DNA of 45,990 nucleotides from Candidatus Limicola stercorigallinarum (GCA_018711625.1 DVID01000015.1:1-45990), one strand, 5' to 3'. Counted from the stretch's first letter, positions 36,989 to 45,867 are shown. The notes: generated from the sequence alone by a model not told the origin. Numbers and translations are program-made.

Positions 36989-37065
36989 GGCCCGTTCGTC
37001 TAGCGGTTCAGGACGCCGCCCTCTCAAGGCGGAGATCACCAGTTCGAATCTGGTACGGGCTACCA
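36989..37065 (+). tRNA. tRNA-Glu (anticodon CTC), copy 2
   Basis: 77 nt, base-for-base the same as the copy at 36684, CCA included. No promoter of its own. Confidence 0.95.
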
Positions 37066-37075
37066 CGCATGGATT

Positions 37076-37107
37076 CCCGAGCTACCAACGGTAGCTCGGG
37101 TTTTTCT
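37076..37107 (+). terminator. Terminator of the tRNA cluster
   Basis: A perfect 11-bp stem CCCGAGCTACC / GGTAGCTCGGG with a 3-nt loop, followed by TTTTT. Confidence 0.92.
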
Positions 37108-37140
37108 TTACCGTGGTGCCTATAGCGACTCATTAGGAGC

Positions 37141-37773
37141 TTATTGGACAAGCGGCACGCAACGCGTGGCAACACGGTCCATCAACGCCGGGCTGTGCGT
37201 AACGAGCACCACACCAAGATTACTGGCGCTTGTAAGATCAATCATTTCATGCCAAATCGAAGCCTGGGTGACAGCGTCAAGCATGGCGGTCATCTCGTCA
37301 CAGATGAGATATCGTGGCCCCGTGGAGAGCGCTCGCACGATAGCCAGCCGCATGAGCTCACCGCCCGAAAGCTCATGGGGGCGGCGCGTAAGCCATGCCC
37401 GTGCAACGCCAAAACGATCCATGAGCTCATCACGCTCTAGCGCAGAAGAGCCCTCTCGCGAGCGCCGCGCCTCATCAAGCGAGCGTCCGAGCGTCACAAG
37501 TGGATCAAACGCTTGCTCGGGATGCTGGCGAATCAGCTGCACCGGTGCCGGGCCCGCAGCGCGACGTCGCCTCGATGCAACACCATCGACCGTAACCTCA
37601 CCCGCCCATGGGCGAAGCTCTCCGGCCAAAATACGGCAAAGCGTTGTTTTGCCTGCACCCGAAGGAGCAGAAAGCGCCACACGCTCCATGGGCTCAACGC
37701 AAAGCGAGACGCCCCTGAGCAGAGGCTCATCTGCTTGGTAGCCAAAGGTGATATCGCGTGCCTCAAGCGCCAT
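37141..37773 (-). CDS. ABC importer ATP-binding protein (NikE/DppF-like)
   Basis: 210 residues from the ATG at 37773 with GAGGAG upstream; shorter than most DppF/NikE proteins (about 260-330) because the C-terminal oligopeptide extension is missing. Walker A APSGAGKTT, signature LSGGELMRLAIVRAL, Walker B LICDEMTAMLD and the switch His (VTHSP) are present. It starts 2 nt after the stop of the other ATPase and is the last gene of the five-gene importer operon. Confidence 0.9.
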   Translation of the reverse strand: MALEARDITFGYQADEPLLRGVSLCVEPMERVALSAPSGAGKTTLCRILAGELRPWAGEVTVDGVASRRRRAAGPAPVQLIRQHPEQAFDPLVTLGRSLDEARRSREGSSALERDELMDRFGVARAWLTRRPHELSGGELMRLAIVRALSTGPRYLICDEMTAMLDAVTQASIWHEMIDLTSASNLGVVLVTHSPALMDRVATRCVPLVQ

Positions 37774-37775
37774 GG

Positions 37776-38702
37776 TCACTCCTCTCCCCCGCTCAACGGT
37801 ACTGCACAAAAATCATGCTCGGGTAATGCGTGCCACAACGCACGGGTGAAGGGATGCTCCAGCGTGTCGGGCCGAGCAAACGACGCTGTTGCCGTCTCTT
37901 CAACAATCCGCCCCTCATAAAACACCGCAACACGGTCGGCCACACGCAAGGCAAGCTCCAGGTCGTGCGTGATGAGCATAACGCCCCCACCGTCATTGGC
38001 AAATGTTCGCAAATCACCCAGCGCACGCACCGCAAGATCGAGGTCGAGGCCCGGCGTGGGCTCATCGGCCACAATGAGCTTTGGGTCATCCATGAGCGCA
38101 CACATGATGAGAATACGTCGCAACATACCGCCCGAAAGCTCATGCGGATACCGCCGCATCACCGAGGGGTCAAGTCGATACGTCGCAAAAAGCTCCTCCA
38201 TACGGCGTTGCCGACGGGCACGCTCGGCGCGGGCGGCGCGCCCACGAGGGCACGCTCCCAGCACCTGCTCGCCCACCGGCATCAACGGGTCCAGATGCGT
38301 AACACTTTGCGGCACAAGCGAGATGCCGTGCCCGCGCAGTCGCGCCAAGCTCGTCGCGTCTTGGAGCACGCCATCAAACCAGATGTTTCCCTCCACATGA
38401 GCGTTGGGTTCGTAGAGTCCCATGAGCGCATCGGCTAGCAACGTCTTGCCCGAACCGCTTGCCCCCACCACGGCAACCACCTCGCCCGCATGCACCGAGA
38501 TGCTCATATCAGAAATCATCGTGTGCTCAATATGACGCGCCGAGAAGAACGGTGCCTGAGTGTCATACATCGAGAACGAAACGCTCAGATGCTCAACGGT
38601 AAGCAGATGGTGACCACCCGGATGGTGCGAGGTCGTAGCATGGCTGTGATGGTGGTGACGCTCCGCATCACCATGCCCAGCCTGGCGCATCTCCTCACTC
38701 AT
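37776..38702 (-). CDS. ABC importer ATP-binding protein (NikD/DppD-like) with His-rich leader
   Basis: 308 residues. The core has Walker A GASGSGKT, signature LSGGMLRRILIMCAL, Walker B LIVADEPTPGLD and LITHDLELAL. The C-terminal region HPFTRALWHALPEHDF is the start of the oligopeptide-transporter extension, shortened and without an evident Cys cluster. Residues 10-32 form a leader with ten histidines (a run of four at 16-19, pairs at 26-27 and 31-32) ahead of the first strand. Such tracts bind Ni, Zn or Co in metal chaperones. The start overlaps the permease stop (ATGA). Confidence 0.92.
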   Translation of the reverse strand: MSEEMRQAGHGDAERHHHHSHATTSHHPGGHHLLTVEHLSVSFSMYDTQAPFFSARHIEHTMISDMSISVHAGEVVAVVGASGSGKTLLADALMGLYEPNAHVEGNIWFDGVLQDATSLARLRGHGISLVPQSVTHLDPLMPVGEQVLGACPRGRAARAERARRQRRMEELFATYRLDPSVMRRYPHELSGGMLRRILIMCALMDDPKLIVADEPTPGLDLDLAVRALGDLRTFANDGGGVMLITHDLELALRVADRVAVFYEGRIVEETATASFARPDTLEHPFTRALWHALPEHDFCAVPLSGGEE

Positions 38703-39664
38703 AGCTGCACCCCCTCAGGCGCAATAAGGCGACGCACGCACGACCCTATCCGATCAAACAGCAGCACCACTACAAGCAGCGCCACCCCAGGGATAACCGC
38801 AAGCCACCACGCGCCCGCCGTGAGGTACCCCATGGCCTCCGAGAGAATCACGCCGATGGCCGGCTGCTCGGGCGAGAGGCCAAACCCTAAAAACGTAATC
38901 GACGCCTCGTGCAAAATGGCATGCGGAAAGAGCAGTATGAGCCCCACCACATACTGGGGAAGCACATGGGGCAAAAGATGAAACACCGCAATACGCCAGT
39001 TTGGCACCCCCAGTGCAGGCAGCGAACGAAGATACGGCTCTTCGAGGGTTTGCAGCATCTCGGCACGCAGCACGCGGGTCAGGCTTGGCCAATGCGTGAG
39101 CGCGATGCCCACCATAACGCCCGTGGCACCACGTCCAAGTGCATAGCTCACCAGCAACAGCAGCACCAAATGCGGCACGCCCATTATGAGATCAACCAAC
39201 CATGACACCACGGCATCGGCCCGAGAACCACCAAGAGCAGATGCTAGGGCAAGCACAAGCGCCACCACCGACGAGGCAGCAGCCGCCAGCACGCCCACCC
39301 CCAGCGAAGCGGCAAGGCCGGCCATGGTTCGTGCGAACATATCGCGTCCCATCCAGTCCGTGCCAAAAGGATGCTCAAGCGAGGGGGCAAGCAAACGCGC
39401 CATAAAATCGGTGGCGTTTGCATGGTCCTGCACAAGATAGCCCACAAGAGCTATGGCCACTAAAACAACCGCGGCAATAAGCGCGGACGCCAGCAGTGCG
39501 CGGCGCCCTGAAAGCACACCTTGACGCTCGGGCGCGTGAAACAAGGTGCGGCCCTCGCGCGGTGCAACGGTATGGGTAGGCTGGGCAGAGAGAGTATCGG
39601 GTTGCAGTGCGTGCGGGGGCTGCGCCGCCTGCGCTGCCCGTGACGACAGGCGGTCAGGCAACAT
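38699..39664 (-). CDS. ABC importer permease (NikC/DppC-like)
   Basis: 321 residues. A cytoplasmic leader (about 1-53) precedes the first helix (about 55-78), then the DppC-typical FGTDWMGRDMFAR segment and a BPD_transp_1 domain with about five more helices. The EAA-like loop is LRAEMLQTLEEPYLRSLPALGVPNWRI. It overlaps both neighbours: 4 nt with the ATPase and 11 nt with the other permease. Confidence 0.92.
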   Translation of the reverse strand: MLPDRLSSRAAQAAQPPHALQPDTLSAQPTHTVAPREGRTLFHAPERQGVLSGRRALLASALIAAVVLVAIALVGYLVQDHANATDFMARLLAPSLEHPFGTDWMGRDMFARTMAGLAASLGVGVLAAAASSVVALVLALASALGGSRADAVVSWLVDLIMGVPHLVLLLLVSYALGRGATGVMVGIALTHWPSLTRVLRAEMLQTLEEPYLRSLPALGVPNWRIAVFHLLPHVLPQYVVGLILLFPHAILHEASITFLGFGLSPEQPAIGVILSEAMGYLTAGAWWLAVIPGVALLVVVLLFDRIGSCVRRLIAPEGVQL

Positions 39665-40679
39665 GCAGCGTCTCCCCCTTCATGCGCGGGTCGACCACAC
39701 CGTAGAGCAGGTTTGCGATGAGGTTCCCCGCAAACACGAGCACCGTGCACGCAAGAGCAATACCCACGAGCAAGGGGGCGTCACCGCCCAAGCCCGCCGT
39801 GACTGCCGCTTGGCCTAATCCCGGATAGGAAAACACCTGCTCCACCAATACGGAGCCGCCTACAATCTCACTCATCTGAGCGCATGCCAAGGTGAGCGCC
39901 GGGAGCACAAGGTTGCGCAGCGCGTGGCGCCGTACAAGCGTCCAGGTTCCTTCGCCGCGCGTGCGCGCGAGCCGTACATAGTCGCTCGCCAGAACGTCGA
40001 CAGTTTTCTCTCGTGTGTGCAGGGCGATATTTGCCACACCGGTGAGTGAAAGCACTGCCGCGGGCAGCACCATATGATGCAATCGCGCGGCAAGCGAAAC
40101 CTCGCCAGCAGAGCCGATGGGCACCGAGAACCCCACGGGGAACCAGCCAAGATATACCGCAAACACCATGAGTGCCACGAGCGCGATCCAGAAGGTGGGG
40201 GCGGCGGATAGCACGTAACAGTAGCCGCGAATCACGCGATCGAGCCGCGTGCCGGCACGCACGCCCGCAAGCACACCAAGCGCCAGGCCCACGACACCCG
40301 ATATGAGCGATGACGCGCCGAGCAGCAGCGCGGAGCTCTGCAGGCGCTCCCCCACCACCTCCACGACAGGCCTTCCAAAGCGCAGGCTCTCGCCCAAATC
40401 GCCATGCACCGCATCGCCCAACCAGGAGGCATAGCGCTCCAAAATGGGAACGCCCACATCCCAATGCTCAGCAAGCATGGCACGACGCTCGGGGCTCATG
40501 GTTGCCACGGCTGCCTGGCCTACGTTAGCTTGTACCGGGTCGATTGGCGAGAGCCCCACCAGCAGAAACGTGATGAAACTCACCGCAAGGAGCAGAGTCA
40601 CCAGGCGCAGCGCCATACGCACCGCAAATGGCAAGCGCATCTGTGGGGGGCGCAGGCGCGAGCGCATGCGATCCGCCAT
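39654..40679 (-). CDS. ABC importer permease (NikB/DppB-like)
   Basis: 341 residues. N-terminal helix at about 24-46 followed by the family-typical LVGLSPIDPVQANVG, then about five further helices. The EAA loop is VLASDYVRLARTRGEGTWTLVRRHALRN. The C-terminal end LIANLLYGVVDPRMK is typical of DppB/NikB. The ATG immediately follows the stop of the binding-protein gene. Confidence 0.93.
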   Translation of the reverse strand: MADRMRSRLRPPQMRLPFAVRMALRLVTLLLAVSFITFLLVGLSPIDPVQANVGQAAVATMSPERRAMLAEHWDVGVPILERYASWLGDAVHGDLGESLRFGRPVVEVVGERLQSSALLLGASSLISGVVGLALGVLAGVRAGTRLDRVIRGYCYVLSAAPTFWIALVALMVFAVYLGWFPVGFSVPIGSAGEVSLAARLHHMVLPAAVLSLTGVANIALHTREKTVDVLASDYVRLARTRGEGTWTLVRRHALRNLVLPALTLACAQMSEIVGGSVLVEQVFSYPGLGQAAVTAGLGGDAPLLVGIALACTVLVFAGNLIANLLYGVVDPRMKGETLHVA

Positions 40680-42326
40680 TTACGACCAGCTCCAACGGTC
40701 GACATTATTCACGAGCGACCATCCGTGACCATGCGGATGCGGCTTTTGCGCTGCCACATCAAGCCCCTCGCGCTTGAAATAGAGGTGATCAACATTAGCA
40801 ACCCACGCCCAAGTAGCAGCACCCTGCGGTGCAACGCCCTCCGTACCATCCCACTGGGCAAGCTTCCAGTGGTCGTATGAAGCCTCAATCGTGGGTTCTG
40901 CCAGCGCGTTATCAAGGTGTTCGTCTATGGTCGCATTCTCATAACAGGCGTAATTGCCCCAGCCGGTTGAATAGTTGAGCGCATAAAGCTCAACCGGAGA
41001 GTTTGACCCCCAGCCCCACAACACCGGCTGCTCAAACTGGTGAGGATAAATCTCGTCCCAACTACCGCCCTGGGGGAGCGCCTCGATACCCACCTCGGCA
41101 AGCTGGTTAGAAAGCTCATAGGCCATAGCCTGGCGCACCGAATCGTCCGAGGAATACCACACATCGAACGAGCAGCGTACGCCATCTTTGGCGCGCACAC
41201 CATCCTCCCCCAGCTCCCAGCCTGCATCATCCAGCAGAGTGCGGGCATGCTCGGGATCACAGTCCGCGTACATGTCATCGCTCGACCACGGCATGTCATC
41301 GCTTACGCTATACGCCGGGTGCCCGTATCCTGCCAACACACCATCAATCACACGATCGCGGTCGATGGCATAATTGATTGCCCGGCGTACGGCAACATCA
41401 GCGGTAACGTCGTTGCCAGCGGCATACGCCATGTCTCCATCGAGCGTTTTGGTACCACCCGCCGGTACAGCGGGCAGCGAGAGACCACGAGAATCCACGC
41501 TTTGGTAGCTCACAAGCTCATAGCCCTCAAACGCCTGGTTCGCATGCGTGGCATAGGTGTAGGCAATATCCACCTCACCCGCAGCAACCGCTGCCAGTGC
41601 GGCGTCCTCTTCCATAAACACCACCACAACGCGGTCCATAAGCGGAGGCTCGCCATAATAATCGGGATTCGCCACAAAGATAGCCTGCTGACCACGATCC
41701 CAACGCTCAAGCAGATAGCGCCCCGAACCTACCGGATGCTCGCCATACGATTCGCCATAAGCGTGCTCGGGGACAATGCCCAAAACTGCCAGGGTGTACA
41801 AAAGGGCGTTGTACGGCTTGTTGAGGTGCAGCTCCACCTGCGTATCGCTCAGCGCCACCGCCTCATCCACCATGGAAAGATCCGCCTCAGACGTAGTGCT
41901 GGCACAGATGGAATTGATGGTGAACGCAACGTCGCGGGCGGTAAGCGGCTCGCCGTCAGAGAAGCGCACGTCATCCCGCAAGGTGAACGACCAGGTGAGC
42001 CCGTCCTCGGAGCACTCGTAGGCCGTGGCAAGGTCGTTTACAAAGGCAAGGTCTTCGTTGGTAGTAATCAAGGTAGACTGGATGAGCGGCTCATGCACAT
42101 GCTCGCCGCAGCCCCAGGCCACAAGCGGGTCAAACCCCGCAGCAGGCTCGCTGGTGGCATTCATGGCAACAATTACCTGGCGGATGTCAGCTGCCTGGGT
42201 GCTCCCCGTCTGCTGGGCGTCCTGATCGCTTGAGCTTGCACATCCCGATGAGGCCAACACGGTGGTTGCACCCAACGCCGAAAGACCCGCCATAAGAAAC
42301 GAGCGTCGCGTAAGAGCCTGTACCAT
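40680..42326 (-). CDS. Solute-binding lipoprotein of a peptide/nickel ABC importer (SBP family 5)
   Basis: 548 residues. The signal has a twin-arginine motif (RRSFLMAG) and a lipobox-like end (SSGC, Cys29), so it is likely a Tat-exported lipoprotein. The mature part is an SBP_bac_5 fold (FTLRDDVRFSDGEPLTARDVAF, then AINYAIDRDRVI). Near the C-terminus lies KPHPHGHGWSL, a His-rich motif I associate with putative nickel or metal-chelate binding members. First gene of the operon; the next start abuts its stop. The substrate could be a metal, metal-histidine complex or peptide. Confidence 0.9.
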   Translation of the reverse strand: MVQALTRRSFLMAGLSALGATTVLASSGCASSSDQDAQQTGSTQAADIRQVIVAMNATSEPAAGFDPLVAWGCGEHVHEPLIQSTLITTNEDLAFVNDLATAYECSEDGLTWSFTLRDDVRFSDGEPLTARDVAFTINSICASTTSEADLSMVDEAVALSDTQVELHLNKPYNALLYTLAVLGIVPEHAYGESYGEHPVGSGRYLLERWDRGQQAIFVANPDYYGEPPLMDRVVVVFMEEDAALAAVAAGEVDIAYTYATHANQAFEGYELVSYQSVDSRGLSLPAVPAGGTKTLDGDMAYAAGNDVTADVAVRRAINYAIDRDRVIDGVLAGYGHPAYSVSDDMPWSSDDMYADCDPEHARTLLDDAGWELGEDGVRAKDGVRCSFDVWYSSDDSVRQAMAYELSNQLAEVGIEALPQGGSWDEIYPHQFEQPVLWGWGSNSPVELYALNYSTGWGNYACYENATIDEHLDNALAEPTIEASYDHWKLAQWDGTEGVAPQGAATWAWVANVDHLYFKREGLDVAAQKPHPHGHGWSLVNNVDRWSWS

Positions 42327-42341
42327 GCGTCTCCCCTACCA

Positions 42342-42369
42342 GTGTTACGAATACCATAAATCGTGTTAC
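42342..42369 (-). promoter_or_regulatory. Direct repeats upstream of the importer operon
   Basis: GTGTTAC occurs at 42342-42348 and 42363-42369, 21 bp apart (two helical turns), within the 102-bp gap upstream of the binding-protein gene. It may be a two-half-site operator. No classical NikR palindrome is seen. Confidence 0.35.
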
Positions 42370-42428
42370 CACGAGGAGCAATGATACCACAGGGCCGTAC
42401 CAGAGCGAGAAGGAGCAGGCGAGTCGGG

Positions 42429-43919
42429 TTACGCAAGTTCCAGATACGCTAACAAATCGGCGGTGGAGTTTGCCACAACGCCATTCATACAAGCATTGAG
42501 CGCACGGTCGAGCAGCTCACCCACACGCGGACCCGGTTCCACCCCGGCAGCAATAAGGTCGCGCCCGGTGAGCGCAAGCGTTTTGGTGCTGTATGCCGCC
42601 CCCTCATCAAAGAGCGCATGGGTATGCGCGCGCATGGCCTCAATCTCATCCACATACGAGAAGCAAGATGGGTCTTTCCCCAGCGTGTCCGCCCGCTTGA
42701 GATCGAAAAGCTCATCGGTAAGACGGCGCGCACCCAGCGCCTCGCCAGCGAAGAGATGCATGCCATGCAACAGGTCTGCCCGCGTGTTGCGCATAGGGTG
42801 ATCATGCCAGCGAATGAGCGAGCAGGCAGGCTGCGCAATGTCTGAAGAGATGGCAAGGCGCTTCATAATGTGGCGCGCCATGGTCGCGCTTACCTCAGGA
42901 TGACCATAGAAGTGACCCCGCCCTTGCGCGTCCTGCGTATAGGTGGCTGGCTTTCCCACATCATGCAAAAGCGCCGCCCACATGAGCGTAAGGGACGGAA
43001 CAACCGCATCCGTCTGCTCGCCCTGAGACGACTCATTGCGCGCGAACGAACTTGCTGCCGCAAGCACGCGCGCGGTGTGCTCGTACACGTCATACGCATG
43101 GTACGGACTATGCTGGTCAAACCCACGGCACGCCGCAAGTTCCGGAATCGCTGCGCACATGACCTCGGGACTTTGCACGAGAGCATCACCCGCACGACCC
43201 GTTGCAAGTATGCCGGTGAGCTCAACGCCCACACGCTCACGCGCGACAGCATCGAGCAAGGAAGCACAGGTAGCAAGCGCCTGCGCCGTTGCAGGCTCAA
43301 TGGAAAAGTTGAGACGGCAGGCAAAGCGCACCGCACGCAGCATGCGCAGGGCATCCTCCTCAAAGCGACGCCGCGGCTCCCCCACCGCACGGATCACTCC
43401 GCGCTCTAGATCCTCCTCGCCCCCGTAAAGGTCGAGCAGCCCCCGCACGGGATGCCACGCCATGGCGTTCACGGTGAAATCACGGCGAGCAAGGTCTTCG
43501 CTCACATCACGTGTGAAACGAACCGACTCGGGATGGCGCCCATCGGAATAGAATCCGTCCAGGCGATAGGTGGTGACCTCGATGCGCTCACCAACCATCA
43601 CAGCGGTGATGCCGCCAAACTTGATGCCCGACTCCACCACAGCGATGCCGGCCTCAGCAAGCACGTGCTCATTTTCCTGCCAGGTTCCTGAACAGCAAAT
43701 GTCAACATCGTGGCCCGAGGTACCGCGCAGGGCGTCGCGCACCCAGCCGCCCACCACCCAGGCCTCAAGGCCCGCCGACTCAAGCGTGTTGAGCACCCGG
43801 ACCGCAGAGGCGGGTAATATGCAACCGTTCAAGCACGGTGTTTGATTGAGCGCTTTCACCATCACGTTCCTAACATCCTCGGGCGCGCGACCTCGTGCGT
43901 TGCGGCAAGCTTGGGCCAT
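42429..43919 (-). CDS. CCA-adding enzyme / poly(A) polymerase family protein with HD domain
   Basis: 496 residues from the ATG at 43919 with AGGAGG upstream; an ATG further in (43862) is an alternative. The class II nucleotidyltransferase head has VVGGWVRDALRG with the metal-binding DVDI, RRDFTVNAMAWHP, and EDALRMLRAVRFACRL. An HD phosphohydrolase domain follows (LLHDVGKP, about residue 315) with HSPYHAYDVYEHT and a distal His region. It repairs or adds the CCA end of tRNAs, although the tRNA genes here already encode CCA. The C-terminal anticodon-arm region is present. Confidence 0.9.
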   Translation of the reverse strand: MAQACRNARGRAPEDVRNVMVKALNQTPCLNGCILPASAVRVLNTLESAGLEAWVVGGWVRDALRGTSGHDVDICCSGTWQENEHVLAEAGIAVVESGIKFGGITAVMVGERIEVTTYRLDGFYSDGRHPESVRFTRDVSEDLARRDFTVNAMAWHPVRGLLDLYGGEEDLERGVIRAVGEPRRRFEEDALRMLRAVRFACRLNFSIEPATAQALATCASLLDAVARERVGVELTGILATGRAGDALVQSPEVMCAAIPELAACRGFDQHSPYHAYDVYEHTARVLAAASSFARNESSQGEQTDAVVPSLTLMWAALLHDVGKPATYTQDAQGRGHFYGHPEVSATMARHIMKRLAISSDIAQPACSLIRWHDHPMRNTRADLLHGMHLFAGEALGARRLTDELFDLKRADTLGKDPSCFSYVDEIEAMRAHTHALFDEGAAYSTKTLALTGRDLIAAGVEPGPRVGELLDRALNACMNGVVANSTADLLAYLELA

Positions 43920-44033
43920 GCCATCGCATCCTCCTAGTATAGCCTGCGTGCGCACGGACATCCGCGCACGGAAACCCGGCAGCCGGCCACACAGATGCAC
44001 GCCGCACATAACCAAATCTCTCGCTGCTCCCCG

Positions 44034-44060
44034 GGAACACATAGCCGCCCTCGCTCGTAT
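44034..44060 (+). promoter_or_regulatory. ECF-type promoter of the sigma factor gene
   Basis: GGAAC (44034-44038) and CGTAT (44056-44060) with 17 bp between them, the usual form of ECF sigma promoters, directly upstream of an ECF sigma gene. Suggests positive autoregulation. Confidence 0.55.
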
Positions 44061-44070
44061 AACATACGAG
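44054..44070. promoter_or_regulatory. Palindrome over the -10 of the sigma gene promoter
   Basis: Perfect arms CTCGTAT and ATACGAG around AAC. It overlaps the ECF -10, so it may be a repressor site or chance symmetry. Confidence 0.35.
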
Positions 44071-44082
44071 GAGGTGATCAGC

Positions 44083-44706
44083 ATGACCAACAAACCGCAC
44101 TACTCGCCCTCGTGTATTGATGAGGCCGTGGACAATCACGCCGACGCCGTATACCGCCTCGCGCTCAACCAGCTGCGCTCCCCATCCGATGCGCACGATG
44201 TGGTGCAAGAGGTGTTCCTCCGACTTCTCACCAGCACCACGACCTTTACCAGCCAGGATCATCTGCGTGCATGGCTGATTCGCGTGGCGATAAACGTTTG
44301 CCACGACATGCAGAAAAGCGCCTGGAACCGCCGTGTGGGCGCATGGGATACCACTGACGCCGAAGCCACGCATCCCGAGCCCTCCGCCGAGGACGAGGCA
44401 CTCGAGAAGCTCTACCAGCACCCGGTATGGAAGGCGCTTGAGGAGCTGCCCGAAGACATGCGCCTTGTGGTGCAGCTGCGCTATGTCGAGGAAATGGATG
44501 ACAAACGCATCGCGGAGGTGCTGGGCGTGCAGCCGGTAACCGTGCGCACGCGGCTGCATCGGGCACGTGCACGCCTGCGCGACCTGCTCCTTCATGCGGT
44601 GCCCGCACCCGAAAAGAACGCTGCGCCGCGCGAACAGGAAAAAGGGTCGCCAGCCGCCCATAGCCCGCCCGCATCCATGACCCAAGACGCATCAATACCG
44701 TGCTAG
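44083..44706 (+). CDS. ECF-type RNA polymerase sigma factor
   Basis: 207 residues from the ATG at 44083 with GAGGAGG upstream; longer in-frame sequence would cover the promoter. Sigma region 2 (AVYRLALNQLRSPSDAHDVV then QEVFLRLL, about 22-50) and region 2.4 (LRAWLIRVAINVCHD) are present. Region 4 with a helix-turn-helix (LPEDMRLVVQLRYVEEMDDKR, then IAEVLGVQPVTVRTRLHRAR) lies at about 120-170. About 35 residues of Pro/Ala-rich tail follow. No region 1 or 3, so ECF class. The gene for a membrane protein, probably its anti-sigma factor, starts 15 nt after the stop. Confidence 0.92.
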   Translation: MTNKPHYSPSCIDEAVDNHADAVYRLALNQLRSPSDAHDVVQEVFLRLLTSTTTFTSQDHLRAWLIRVAINVCHDMQKSAWNRRVGAWDTTDAEATHPEPSAEDEALEKLYQHPVWKALEELPEDMRLVVQLRYVEEMDDKRIAEVLGVQPVTVRTRLHRARARLRDLLLHAVPAPEKNAAPREQEKGSPAAHSPPASMTQDASIPC

Positions 44707-44721
44707 AAAGGAGCGTTTGCC

Positions 44722-45771
44722 ATGAGCATCATGGATGACTACGCCAAGACCATGCGGACGGTACATATGGACGACGAGAGCCGAGCACAGCTCAAGGAGC
44801 GTCTGCGTAAAGAGGCCCTGCAGACGGAACCCACATCAACACGCAGCCTTCCTGGGGTCGGTACATACCACCACAGCGCGGCGCACCATAACCTGCAGAT
44901 TCAGCAGCCTGTACGCGAAGCTCATGCGGCAGCCCGCACCGGCGCCCACACGCACAGCCGCCGTCGCGTTCTTGCCATCGCCGCATGCAGCACGCTCGCC
45001 ATCGTAGGCGTAGCCGGTGCGCTTGCCCTGGGGCCGCAGCTCCTTGGCTCGCTGGGCGCCAGCCCTGCTGCAAGTGTTTCGGCTCCATCGTTTGTGCTGG
45101 CAGCATACGCCGAAGGGACGCCCGTCCCCGACCGCAGCAACACCGTGCTTACCGGAGGGGAATTTCTCACGTATGTCCCAGGCTGGGATGCAGGCTATTC
45201 CGATGACGATGACACAACCGTCCACGCACACTTTGGATTCATCATAGATCTCACCACACTGGGTAAAGACATCACATCCGTAACCTACACCATCGATGGT
45301 GATGACAGCGCCTACTTCGAGTATGGGCAAAGCCGTTACGGTGTACAGATGGGTGACGCCCTAGCAGACCGTATGAGCCAAACCATCACGCTTTCAAGCG
45401 AAGAGCTGGCTGCCATAGGCACCATCGAAGGAGGCTCTCTCTCGCTTGAAATGAGCTGCGATCTTCCAAAAAGCTTCAATGAGCTCTGTGATGCGAGACT
45501 ATCCTCCCATAATAGCCAAAACGGTAATGACGATTTTTACTACCAGAGCATCACTTACGGCGCCAGCCTGCTGAGCGGCCGCACGCTGAGCATCACAGCG
45601 ACCTTTGAAGATGGCAGCGAGCTCACGCATGCCTACCGCCTGGAGCCTGTCGAAAACTTTGAAGAGCAGCTGCGCGCCAACACAGAGGCGGTCGATGAAA
45701 GCATTGCCAACAGCACTAATCCAAGCGAGCTTGATCTTGAGCCCCTGTTCATGCTGGAACAAATCCAGTAG
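44722..45771 (+). CDS. Putative membrane-bound anti-sigma factor
   Basis: 349 residues, ATG at 44722 after GAAAGGAG. The N-terminal cytoplasmic part (1-80) has a short helical segment (MDDESRAQLKERLRKEA) of the type that binds sigma factors, and a His/Gln-rich linker. One helix spans about 83-105. The outer domain (about 110-349) is acidic and beta-rich, with Asp/Ser/Thr-rich stretches and two Cys (EMSCDLPKSFNELC) that could form a disulphide. The role is inferred from position and topology; no zinc-binding HxxxCxxC motif is seen, so it is not a ZAS type. Confidence 0.72.
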   Translation: MSIMDDYAKTMRTVHMDDESRAQLKERLRKEALQTEPTSTRSLPGVGTYHHSAAHHNLQIQQPVREAHAAARTGAHTHSRRRVLAIAACSTLAIVGVAGALALGPQLLGSLGASPAASVSAPSFVLAAYAEGTPVPDRSNTVLTGGEFLTYVPGWDAGYSDDDDTTVHAHFGFIIDLTTLGKDITSVTYTIDGDDSAYFEYGQSRYGVQMGDALADRMSQTITLSSEELAAIGTIEGGSLSLEMSCDLPKSFNELCDARLSSHNSQNGNDDFYYQSITYGASLLSGRTLSITATFEDGSELTHAYRLEPVENFEEQLRANTEAVDESIANSTNPSELDLEPLFMLEQIQ

Positions 45772-45867
45772 CTAGCGTCACACACTGCCAGCCCGTACGA
45801 ATAGCCCCGCATTATTCGACCTCTGCTATTCATGAGTGCACAAGCAGCACCGTCCAAACCAAGGCAA

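Noticed and set aside
43846-44082. N-terminal extension of the ECF sigma factor
   Set aside because: The sequence covers the ECF-like promoter and the start of the divergent nucleotidyltransferase gene, and has no sigma-factor similarity.
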